This document shows positions 1 to 10,419 of a stretch of DNA of 64,000 bases, piece after piece; position 1 is the first letter of the stretch; each line of letters starts with the position of its first letter. Location: the NCBI GenBank assembly GCA_022885665.1, contig JAGQDJ010000132.1, forward strand, positions 62,001-126,000, given 5' to 3'. This stretch comes from Triops longicaudatus. Its lineage: Eukaryota > Arthropoda > Branchiopoda > Notostraca > Triopsidae. Position numbers and translations under genes: made by a program. Under the pieces are notes generated by a model. That model did no database searches. It was not told where the DNA came from and worked only from the letters and a program-made list of their open reading frames with translations.

Positions 1-1079
1 TTATTTAAGATATTTAAATGATTTCACTCGCTTTTTCACTTGTGAAACTGCTGTTAAAATAAAACTGGGACACCAATCAAGCCGAGTCTCTACCTGCACG
101 TACCCGTTTATTACGACGACATCTTACCTGTAGGTCCTACATCACAATTCTCGTTAGAAAAACGATTTTTATGCCTCAATTGATAAGCTTACTCATTAAT
201 CCAATAAAAAAGTTTAACACTTGATTGTAACAATGAAAAGCAGCGGGGAGTCTCGGAATTTACCCGGAGTTAGCGAAAAAATTGGGCACCATAACAAACA
301 CATTCGAAATTTGGTTTACCACTTTGCCACTAGGCTTGAGCGCGGGGTTTTCGAAAGCACCAACCACTCGTACGTCAAATGTCCACGGCTCGGTCCCACC
401 ACTGGCCAACAGTGAAATTTTCACGTACCAAACCCTTCCTTATGAGCTAGGGAAGCCGTGCGAACAAATTCGGTTTTGAATGTCACGTGACCAAAAGGCA
501 CGGCTTTAACAGTGGGAAATTCATTGTTAGCTAACCGTAAGCCTGTAGCATACGACGGTTGGCTGAAGTTGACAGAGTTAGAAGGTTCGTGAAAACCCCC
601 GCGCACATATTTTTAAAGGAGAAAAGCAAGTTTACTCCTATTTGATTCGATCGAGTTTAAGTTGTTAAATAGAAGTTATATTAAGATAAGAAAGGGAAAA
701 TATAAAAATTTGTTAATAGTCCTGATTTGAGAGCCATTATGAATTGGTAGAAAAGTTCAAAAACGTTGCAATCCGCCGTGATGCATTATTACGCACCCCG
801 CCCTTGTCAGGCTAAGGTATAGAATCGTTAATGCTTCGTTTTCTGTGTTATGTCCAGGTCCCTCATTTTGGGGTCTCATCAATCCGCAATGGATGCTGTG
901 CAGCAAAGGTCGACGTCAATCACCGATCAATTTGGAAACGGAGAAATTGCTATACGATCCCAACCTCCGATCGCTCCATATCGATAAAAATAAGGTACAG
1001 TACGTATAACTTTCTAGCACCACTTTCACATCTCTTCCTTTTCCTTGAAAAATGTCCTTTCCTTTTCACGACCCTCGTT
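1..1079. other. Gene-free left edge with a dispersed repeat
   Basis: No convincing coding exon is seen on either strand; the short open frames lack splice signals and recognisable motifs. The stretch holds one copy of a short inverted-repeat element (listed separately at 398-536). Beyond about 1080 the decayed retrotransposon begins on the minus strand. Confidence 0.5.
398..536. repeat. Short inverted-repeat element, family copy A
   Basis: The left arm (398-420, core CCACTGGCCAACAGTGAAAT) and right arm (514-536, core AAATTCATTGTTAGCT) are imperfect inverted repeats. The same arms, better preserved, occur at 43894-44053. Similarity between the two copies continues inside the element (GTGACC-AAAG-CA-GGCTTT) and to the left of it (GCGGGGTTTT-GAAAG). 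This marks a dispersed MITE-like family of unknown superfamily; no clear target duplication was found here. Confidence 0.55.
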
Positions 1080-4025
1080 CTCAGAATTTTTTATTTACGC
1101 AGTTCGTCTACCACTTTGCCGGGGTCGACATTACCAAAGACCCTTTTGATATTCAAAAGTAGAGCGGTATAGACTTTTTGATTGTCAAAATTCTCCAGTA
1201 CTGGATTGCAGAGGGACGTTAGAGCATCTGACGTGTACCTTCCTGGTCTAAAAACCCACTGAGAATCGGGCAGGGTGCGATTCTTTTCAAGAAAGGCTTG
1301 AAGTCTTTACTGCTTTTTCCAGTAGCTTAACAAGATTGGGCAGTAACGCTATTGGACGGAAGCTCTTTATTATGGAGTAACCTGTTTTACCTGGTTTTGG
1401 AAGGGGAAGAACCTTTGTTGTTTTCCATAACTTAAGTAAATACTCGAGGGCCTAGGATGCATTGCAAATGTTCAGGACCAATCTACCAATAGTTTGCCAA
1501 ACTGTTTTAAGGACAATTGTTTAAACGTCGTCCTCACCGGCAGCTCTATTCGGCTGCAAACCCTGGAGTAAGTTTGTTATTTCTTTCAGTGAGAATTCCG
1601 ACTTAGAAAAATTTCGCGTGCTTACTAGACCCCCTGGGAGGCAGAAGGGCTTCTTGGCGGATGAAACTTGTGAATCCATGGCTAGCCCTCCTTCCAACAA
1701 ATTTTCTGCTATGTAGTTGAGTTTCGCGCGAACATCTGGGAAAAGTCGCCATCTTCTTGTCGTAGGAGTTCCAGTCAGTTAGTACTGGAATCCTGTCTTA
1801 AAGTGTGATCCAGATTCCAAACTATCCTGTTATTGGGATTGCTCATCCTGTTCATCCAGTATCTGTCTCGGTATCGTCTTGTTTCTGCTCCATTCAGGTT
1901 TCTGGCTGCCTTCCAAGCTTCTTTGAGTCTCTTGCCATCAAATTGACGGAAGTGTGTAACACTTTTGTAGCTTTTTCTGAGATCATTCTGCTCTCTACTC
2001 CACCATGGATTAGTTCTACCCTTTGAAGAACTTCTGGGTATGTTGTTTTGCGTTGCCAGTTGGATCACAGACGTTAGCTTTTCTGTGGCAGCAACTATGG
2101 ATTCTGTACTCAGAAGGTTTGAGGATAAACGGTTAGCCTTTAAAAGTTCTACTGCAATGTCTTTGCGGAGATTGACACAGTTTGTCCTATTCTAGCACAA
2201 CTTCAATGCAGGAGTTCCACGGCTGACTTGCATGAATGTCCACAAGGTAGCCCTGTGATCACATTCGTTGTAGAATTTTTCTTCGTCAAAGGGGCTCCGT
2301 TGCACTTGGGTTGCCAGCCGGGCTGAAATCCATGTGAGATCTATTGTGGAGGGGTGACCTCTTTCATTGCTGAACGTGGGAATGTTCCAGTTGTTCAGGA
2401 GCTGTAGGTCACATTCGGTAACGGAGTCGTATAGCTGGCAACCCGCGGCATCTAGTGCTTTTGATTCCCACAACCAGTGGTGAGCATAGAAGCCCCCCGT
2501 TAATAAGTAGCTAGAGCCCACTCGATTACTTTTGCTTAAGACTTCTTGCAGGAGTGGTGCCATGTCCGCAGAGTGATGTCTGTAAATTACTGCAATTACG
2601 ATCGGTGCACCATTCGAGGGAACCAATTTCAAAATTGCGAAAAATCCTATATATTCGATAAGTTACATTGGACTGTCAGTTTTTTGCAGAAGTACAATCC
2701 GTTCGTTATCTTGAACTGGTCTTGAAATGTTGAATCCCAGAATCTTCATGGCCTGGAGCTTTTGGGGAAGTTTAGGAACTGCAATAGTGTCGATGAGCAA
2801 AGCTTCTGCTTGGCACGCCGTTTCTAGGAGTTAGTGGAAGTTTTTCCTGACGTTATGGCTTAGCAGCCTGCGTCCCAATTCATTGCTTTCTAACGGTTCC
2901 TTGTTTTTACTTGCGTTCTTCATCTCTTCGTTCCGTGACGGATAGACGTTGTCGAATGCACAGTGGTCACCTTAGCAATTTGCACATTTCCTTGAAATGC
3001 TACGACCTCCAGTCATGATTCCAATCGTGACCTCCAGTCATGATTTTCAGCACATTCGGCGCATGTCGGAGTCTTCGAGCGGCAGGTGGCAGCCATGTGA
3101 CCGCATGATTAGCAGTTATAATACTGCAAAACAATGGGTAATCTTTTCGCTTCAACTTGTGCCAAACGGTTGAACCGAAGAGAGAGAGCCCACTTTCAGC
3201 AACGTAGATTTTTCTTCGGAAGAACGGCAAGTGAGAAGGAGAGAATCGTATGCCTTCTCGCTGTTGGGTTTCAGCCATGAGACCTGGGCTTTATTGAAAC
3301 GAACTCCCAAATCAGAGTTTCTTTCCGTGAGATGTTCGCACATTTCTCCATAATTTTGGTCCCTGGGTAGCTGGCGGATACCTACCTTCCGGTTCGGCTG
3401 GTGTGCGACGGTTTTCACCGAGCCAAGGTTCTCCAAAATTAGCATACTTCAAAAAAGATTCCGCTTTCTCCCTTTCTTGTTGATTCTTGTACGTCAGTGT
3501 AAGATCTCCGTATTTCGTCTTCCAGGTCAGTACCGGTTTCGATGCGTTTGGGCAGATTTTGTTGAGATCCTTGTCAACCGCTTGGAAAGCTCTTTTTATG
3601 TGAATTGAGTTCTGTGCTTTTCTATCTCTCGTTGCTGGGTGTATAACTTCTCCGATTTTGCATCAGAAGCCATAATTGTTGGGATCGTGCTTAGAACAAC
3701 AGGAAACTTGCCTGAAGATGCGGCGTGACATCTTAGTGCTTGAGCATAAGGCAGCCTTTAAACTGATTTAGAAAATTCGTGAATTTCTTGCACGAGGGAC
3801 TTTATTTCCTCCGGCATAGCCTTCACTTGTTGAGCCAGCTCTTTGTTCGATTCCATGAGTTCCGTTTCTCTTTTTCGGCTTTCTTCAGTGTGCTCTTTAC
3901 CAAACGAGCCAGTTCGTTGTTTGAACCCTTCAGGGCAATCACAAGTTGGCTCAACTCCTGCATGAAGGCCATCTCGTCAGCTGACCTGGGTTCAGAGAGA
4001 TCCAGTCCTAACTGCTTCACAGGTT
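1080..4025 (-). mobile_element. Decayed non-LTR retrotransposon (gag-like, endonuclease, partial reverse transcriptase)
   Basis: Read on the minus strand, the order is gag-like ORF1, endonuclease, then the start of a reverse transcriptase. Around 3150-2900 there are cysteine-histidine clusters of the CCHC knuckle type (CxxC..GHMAATC, then CAECAENH, then CANC.GDH), broken by stops and frame changes. At 2632-2192 an open frame carries apurinic-endonuclease-like signatures such as AHHWLWES, PTFSNE and PSTIDLTWIS. At 2068-1775 is a WWS-type linker, and at 1500-1080 a reverse-transcriptase start with LPLPKPGK and RPIALLPNLVKLLEK, ending just after motif A. The usual GDFNAHH of the endonuclease reads GGFYAHH, so the catalytic Asp is lost. 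Several stops and shifts and the missing 3' part show it is dead. The order and motifs fit the Jockey/R1/I group; the exact clade is not assigned. Confidence 0.85.
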
Positions 4026-4650
4026 CTCATCCTGGTCGGAGTCAAGGTTTTCTTTCCTTTTGCCGTGTTCTTCTCCAGTGCTTAGTTTCCTGGCAGCGTG
4101 CTTGACGGATCTACACTCTTCACAGTAATTTTGACTATCGTGAATTCTCTTGCAAGATATACCACAAGTTGCTTAAATAAATGTTGATAACTGTGGTGGG
4201 TGCGTCCTGACCTTCCTCCTTATGGAGGTTGGATGCTATGTAAGTGCCACAACAGATTTTGAAATGTCACAGATTTAGGGCTGACAAACTTGCGAAACAA
4301 GCCCTTTGTTGGCTAAAACTTGGCACCAGGAGTAAGCACCGAATAATCGTTAACTTGCAAATACGGAATCAAACTTCAAACTCAGAAAAAAAAGAGTTCG
4401 GAATTGAGAGCACAATAAAACACGTCCCGCTTACGCAATTGACGGCAGCGCCCACGTATTTGATCTATTGATATAATACAAAAGTAAAACTTTTCGGTTT
4501 CTTTTTACTAAGAACAACGAAATTCATAAATCGACAAAAAACTGTTGTGTTCAAAAGTACCTCAGTTGACGGTATGTTAACGAACTGTAGCGTTTTAATG
4601 AACTATTGGTCATAATAGATAGGTTACAAATTCCCGAGTTATGTACAATA

Positions 4651-4794
4651 CAGTCTCGTTACAACCAACTTCTTCGAGACTTCGGTATATCTGAGTTCGT
4701 TATATCGAACGTTTTTCTTACCTTTGATATTACAATCCGTTCACTATAACCAACAGTTTGTCACAAAAGGATTCATTATAACGAGATTCTCTTG
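4651..4794. mobile_element. Pogo/Tigger-like MITE with TA target duplication
   Basis: The element starts CAGTCTCGTTACAACCAAC directly after TA (4649-4650) and ends ATTATAACGAGATTCTCTTG directly before TA (4795-4796). The ends are inverted relatives of each other, and internal copies of the TTCGTTATATCGAAC motif lie at about 4693-4712. A CAG start, a TA duplication and reiterated CGTTATA-CGAAC boxes are typical of pogo/Tigger elements. At 144 bp it has no coding capacity. Related copies lie at 23886, 41479 and 50440. Confidence 0.7.
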
Positions 4795-4834
4795 TATGTG
4801 TTTAGAAAAATGTCTACTGCAGGCTTTAATTGCA

Positions 4835-4990
4835 GCAAATCTCGTTATTTAGAACCTCTCGGCACCAGAAACATCTCTTCGGTGTATCCGAAGTTCGTTA
4901 TATCGGACGCTTTTTACGTTGCCATATCTCTGGGCCTTACAAAGTGTACACTGTAGTTGGCATTTCGTTATTAAAGGTTTCTTTAAAAGA
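4835..4990. repeat. Second pogo/Tigger-like fragment
   Basis: Contains AATCTCGTTATTTAGAACC, TTCGTTATATCGGAC and GGCATTTCGTTATTAAAGG, the same reiterated boxes as the element at 4651-4794, in degraded form. It may be a second insertion or an older, longer copy into which the first one inserted. Boundaries are not clear. Confidence 0.5.
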
Positions 4991-5230
4991 AGAAATTCTT
5001 CTGTATATCCAAAAAGCGGCATCTGTTTATTCGTGAAATGCTACGAGTTTCAATTGGGCATCGTTTTTGTTTTTTGTTCTGTAGTTATAGACTAGTATCA
5101 CCATCTGGCGTTTATATTCAAAAAGTCAGTTACGTGGATAATAAAAGAGGAAAGAGGCTGACGAAGACTCGACTGAGATTAGTTTTTGTATTCCCTTTCT
5201 TTCGGATGTTTTTCCGATTCTAGCTTGAGG

Positions 5231-5548
5231 CTACTTAAGAAGGGATCGAACGGATTCGGTGAGCGTCATATGATAGGGCCCATTAGGTGTAACCAGCACT
5301 GGTTGAGTGAGCAAGTGGCATCCCTTAACACCCCTTTCGAGGGATAGCGCGGGTTTCTGCGGGAGGTAATGCATTAGCGTCTCGTCAAGGAGAGTTGTGT
5401 ACGCATCAAGTGAGTTGCCAGTACTCGTCAGGCGAAATAAGGGGCGCGGTTGTCGGAAGAAATCACCGAAAAATATTAACATACGAAGGGTACGGGCTTC
5501 AGTGGGGAGGTGTCGAGGGAAATTGCCCCTGATTTGGATTAATGCAAG
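5231..5548 (-). other. Unrecognised open frame in a GC-richer island
   Basis: The minus strand is open for about 105 codons and ends with a stop at 5231. The translation is of ordinary protein composition (segments RHLPTEARTLRMLIFFGD, LDETLMHYLPQKPALS and PYHMTLTESVRSLLK). The stretch is richer in GC than the AT-rich DNA on both sides. No start is obvious and no family is recognised. It could be an isolated exon, a retroposed fragment or a piece of a transposon. A protein search would decide. Confidence 0.3.
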
Positions 5549-5799
5549 TCACTTGCTTCATTTTTTCTCTCTTTTACTTTGCATTTAAGTATTTTTATCT
5601 CTTCACCTGTGTTTCTTGCTAGAATACTACTTTGTTTGAACGTAATACTGTTAACCTAAATTACAAGACTTGCTTGTTTTTCGTCTTGTTTGTGTTTTAG
5701 CGTGTTTAATTTGCATTGTTTTCTTCATTACATTTTTTTTATTTTTACTCGTTTTAGTTATGTTTTCTACTTACTATTCTTAATTTAATTGCTTTTAGT

Positions 5800-6840
5800 T
5801 TATTCAGCTTATTTTCAGGTTAGTTTAATTTATCTTTTTGTTATGTTTATTGCTTTGGTTCTCTCATTTTTTGGTTAGGTTTGGTTAGCTTAGTTAGAGT
5901 TCGCAGGATTATTTAGTTTAGTATTCATCTAGGTTAGCGTAGGCCAGCTATTTGCGAACAAAATTGCGTTGACTTACCGAAAGATTGAACTGACGTCAGA
6001 ACGTAGAATCCTGAACTTCGATACTCCGTATCTGGAATTAGAGCCACAGCGTAATTTAGTTAAATGTCTTAGAGTTACTTTCTTCAGAGCAAATGTCCGT
6101 TAATGAGGTTAGGTCTTGATAGCCAAGTTTTTAATGAAGTTAAGAGCAATTCTTACGTTGTGAACATTGAATAGTTACAACGAAGTACATGTTAACGGTC
6201 TTAACTACTTAAACCGTTTAACGGTACACGAAAATCCTTCACTGATTTTTTCTTTTTTCTTTCTTGCTTTATAAAAAAAAAGTTTTAAAATTATACGCAA
6301 CTGTTTCAAGCATGAAAGGAATTCTTCGCATACGAGAACCTTTACATTGGTTTTCAGCGCCTCTAGCGTGAAATGTTTAGCAAGATTTATCCATAACCTT
6401 ACATTGCTTTGCCTAACTTAGCCTTTTATATAAATTAACCTTGTCCAAATATGGCCTAACTTGACTTCTCTTAACCTAATTTATAATATATTTCTGCCCA
6501 ACTTTGCGTAACCTACCTACAACCTACCCTAACTTAAGTTAACCTCACTACAGTATTTAAGTTAACCTAATTTAGCCATACCTAACATACCATGTCGTAA
6601 CCTATAACCTAGCTGACCTTCGGCAAACTTTATTTTTAACTTAGTATACTTAGCGTTCCTACTTTATCGCAATTTAACCTGACTCTACTAGCATTATTTA
6701 ACCTAATCTAACTTTACCTGACTTAAATTACCCTTATTAATCTCTTAACCTAGGTTTATTCTACCTTACCTATATAACTTGACAACTTAGCATACCCCAA
6801 CTTTAACTTGTCTAGCTTAGACTAACCCAAAATTATCAAA
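5800..6840. repeat. Degenerate TTAGG-like tracts in opposite orientations
   Basis: Between 5815 and 5945 the plus strand carries repeated GGTTAG-type words (GGTTAGGTTTGGTTAGC and others). Between about 6400 and 6840 it carries the reverse type, many AACCTAA, CCTAACTT and TAACCTA words separated by 5-20 bases. They are not a clean array, but the density of the word is far above what the base composition suggests. Confidence 0.55.
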
Positions 6841-7367
6841 CTTAACACGATGCAAGGATAGACCTTATTTGTACCGAAAGTAATTGATTAAGCTCTTTAG
6901 TATTTTCGTCAGGTTTTAGGAACACACTTATTGACATTTTTATAAAATAATTATTCTACAATGCATAATACAAAAATAATTTCCATTGATTGCTATTTCT
7001 CCAAGATTAAATGAAATTACGCGCAATTCATGACTTGCAAACTTTGAAGAGTTGTAACAATGTAAAGGCTTGTTATTTTGTCTGTTTAAACCGTTTAGCA
7101 ACAATCTTTCCCGTATTTGCTTTACTTTTTTACGCTCTATTTTTTTTTGGGTGGGGGGTGTGAAAGTTTTCGTTTTTTTGAGCAAAACCGAAAGTTGTCA
7201 GTAATCTTTCCGTCTTGTGTCCAAATACGCTTCGCTAAGAAGGCTTAACCGTACTCGGAACTATTCCAAAGTTCTCACAATGAGCAAGTAAAGCAGCAAA
7301 GCAGACGAGATTCCAAGTTAGCGAAGCACCGCCAGGGAACATTCGTGCATCCGGCCTCGAAGTAACG

Positions 7368-7491
7368 CACAGTACGGTACTGTGCTGTACTCGACACCGC
7401 TTTTCGAGTACCGTACCCCAAACTTATTGGTCCGAACTATTTGCCCCCTTCTGGCTCCGATAGCCGTAGCCCAAAGATTGAAACTTTGGGC
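7368..7491. repeat. Cluster of three short perfect hairpins
   Basis: CACAGTAC at 7368-7375 pairs with GTACTGTG at 7377-7384. GTACTCGA at 7387-7394 pairs with TCGAGTAC at 7404-7411. GCCCAAAG at 7469-7476 pairs with CTTTGGGC at 7484-7491 across a 7-base loop. The area is also richer in GC than its surroundings. It may be the core of a short transposon or a structured RNA; the function is unknown. Confidence 0.5.
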
Positions 7492-8619
7492 GGAATCGTT
7501 ATCATTTTCAATTAGCTTGACGCATATTCTAGAGATAACGCGCTGCGGAAAGCGGTAAAGTCTAGTTTTAAAAAATTTTTGTTTTTTATATATCTACTGT
7601 TTTCATTTATTTGTTTACTTTTTTACTTCTTCTGTTTAATGTTTATTCTCTTTCTGAATTCTCATCAATTTTCATTGATTTTGGCTACAATTCTTCGCTT
7701 TGTTATTTTGCGTAGCAAATTCTTGCTATTGTTTTGTTCGTCTATTTAATTCGCATTTAAATTTCTAACTTATTTACTTTTATACGTTGTCCAAATGAAT
7801 AGTTAACCAGTGGCTTTGGTAGTCAGGGTTAGTGACATGTGCGTCTGTCAAATGGAATGCTTAATGTGTATTGTATGATTATTTGATTGGGTTGATGGAC
7901 AGATCGAAGGTATTTGCGTGTGAAACATATCGTGACACTACAAATTTTCTCAACTAGTGAAGTTATTTCAACATCCCTTTCAGCATTCCTTGCTTAGGTT
8001 ACGAAGTAGAAAAGTTGTTTTGTTTATTTTAAGCCAAAATGGCTCAATTTTAGCCATTGAGGGCATTTTTAATTTTTAATTGAATAACGACAATATAATA
8101 ACTGCTGCCGGTTAAAATTCCATCAACAAATGCAAGTGATTGGTCTACGCTTAGCCGAGTGAAAATTCCAATTTATCAGAACTGTGTAGCCACGGACAAA
8201 CCGCCGTCATAGTTCTTTTTTTAACTCATTGCGTTCCATTTACAGCGAAGAATATAACAGGAGAATTGTAATATTTGAAAAAAAATAGTGCATACATTAT
8301 TACAACTTACTGTTACAAGCTTGAGAAAGTTTCAATTTTTTTACATGATAGTCGTCAATGTTCGTTTAGTGATTTAATTGTACCATTGCAAAAGTATAAA
8401 TTTAAGGAAATTAAATTTGAGAGTGGAAAATTTGAATGTTCTTATTGATTGAATAAATTAGCACATTAAAACACAACCTTGAAAACGTTTTATTAGGAAC
8501 AAATAGGTAGACATTTAAAGAGAAAAAATATAAGATTGAAAAATGTACAGTAAAAAGCCTTCTTATCTGTCAAGCACCGGATAGACCTACTGACTTTAAT
8601 TTCTAGACTAATTAATGTC

Positions 8620-8760
8620 AGGTCAGGTTATGGGTTAGGGTAAGGTAAATTATGTAAATTACTTTAAGGTAAGCTTAACTTACGTACATTAAATTAAATA
8701 AAGTTAGGCCAGATGAGCTTACTTAGTTTAGGCTAAGTTTAAGTAAAGCCTGCAATAGGC
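8620..8760. repeat. TTAGG-like degenerate tract
   Basis: The plus strand reads GGTCAGGTTATGGGTTAGGG, then AAGGTAAG, AAGTTAGGCC and TTAGGCTAAG, the G-rich orientation of the TTAGG-like words found throughout the window. Confidence 0.5.
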
Positions 8761-9675
8761 TAGTTTCCTTTAAACTTCTTATGAGATTTTAGTCTTCTTA
8801 CGAGATTCTCTTCCTTGATAACCCATTTAACTAGTTCTTACTGGATTTCTGGCTTTAATTCCTAGAATAAATATACTTACATGTTATTCACTCTTAAATA
8901 ACTAAAGCGAAACATTGATTCATGGAGTATGAACAGAACAGTTTCCACAATCTAAGCGTGTGCCAAAAAGAGAGCCTTTACTGTAAAAAAAGGGAAAGAA
9001 AACTGAATTAAAAGCAAACCAAATGTGACCGGGTCAATTTTAATGCGAGCCATTTGACACAAAATCATAACATTTGAAAAAAAGGTTCTTTAAAACTTAC
9101 TAAAATCGCAATTGTAACAAATAGTGCAAATTAGCAGAGTGAAGAATTTCGTGTAAGACGAGTTCAAAGTATTTGTGAAATTAAATCAAGTTTTATTCAG
9201 CGCTTTCCTAGGAAAAAGGGGTGCTATTTTTTTACGCGTCACGGTTACTTTAAATTCCGAAAATTACCAACAAATATATGTATAAGCTCAATTTATGTTA
9301 TTAAACAGTGCATAAAAAATCAGATTCCATATTTTTCACGGTAATTTCTTAAGAGACAAAGAAAGCCCAAGACCCGCTGCAAATTAAAATAGTTAACAAC
9401 AGCTTTATCGACAAGGGGGAATAAATTACGAAGCACGACAATGCTGCACAGCGTAGGTGTGAAGTTCACAATGTTGGGTGTGAGTTTCTCCGTCGCTTTC
9501 CTACGATACTCAGCGTAAAACATCATGCTTGTTTAGCAACGAAATTTCCTCTCTTTCTTACGTAAGACTTTTAAGTATCAAACGCTCCTGTTAAAGAGTC
9601 AAAAACCCAGTCACAAGATTTCTCCCTTTCTCTTCCATTCATCTTCCCTCGGTTCTTTAATTTAGCTCCCCAAGG

Positions 9676-9688
9676 CCACCAGAGGGCG
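9676..9688 (+). promoter_or_regulatory. CTCF-type core site, plus orientation
   Basis: CCACCAGAGGGCG matches the known CTCF core CCASYAGRKGGC at every position. It lies about 730 bases before the first identified CARP exon. A matching core in the opposite orientation lies at 15191-15203, behind the gene. Binding is inferred from the motif only. Confidence 0.5.
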
Positions 9689-10419
9689 TTCCTTGCCTTC
9701 CTGGCACTTCTTGGGGTAACGGTGGGGGATTGATCCACCCCCACCTTGTGGTAAGAGTTGGAAAGATATGATGAAGTGGATGACGAGCGTCTCGTGACTT
9801 AACTGTAGAAATTGAAACAATAAATAGACTCCAAAGTCGTTCGTTTGTTACCCACACTTTTGTGTTAAGGGGTAGGTTTTCTACCCGAGTGCACATTATA
9901 ACCCCCCTAACCCCCTACCCTCGCAGCAATAGTAATAACAGCCGAAAAATTCCCTCAGGCCAAAGTGTAACTAACGACTGAGACCCAATAAAAGCTCCCA
10001 CCACGCTTTGTTAGCAACGTCACGCAACGGGCAACCGCCACTTTATAGATATACAATCATCCTTACGCCCTCTAACCCTCGGCGTAACGCCACCCACCCT
10101 CCAGGCTTTTGTTTTCTGGCATACAACTGCGCAACAATAGTAGTATGTGTCAAGTGCCTTGCATGCCGAACCTTAACCGCCAACGTTGTATTTTTTTTTT
10201 AATTCCCACAATGCGAAGTAACTGTCGTGTTTACAAGTGATTGGATCTTACTTACTACTTAAAACGGTAACCAACAATAGTAAGGTGCATTGTTGCTAAA
10301 ATAGAAATAGAATTTTTTTTTCACTAGAAAAAAGAGGTGAAAATATTTTTTTCTGGATTTTTGTGTAATTCCTGTTAATATCTATTATTTTCTGCCCACC
10401 GGTACCGGGCACTTTACAG

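Larger units (their letters stand above)
5549..10419. other. Gene-poor AT-rich stretch upstream of the CARP exons
   Basis: No coding exon could be supported, although the missing 5' exons of the CARP gene (signal peptide and the WGLVN/RQSPV-type region) would be expected here or further left. It holds TTAGG-like tracts at 5800-5945, 6400-6840 and 8620-8760, a hairpin cluster at 7368-7491, a CTCF-type core at 9676-9688 and a C-rich run at 9900-9925. Confidence 0.4.
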
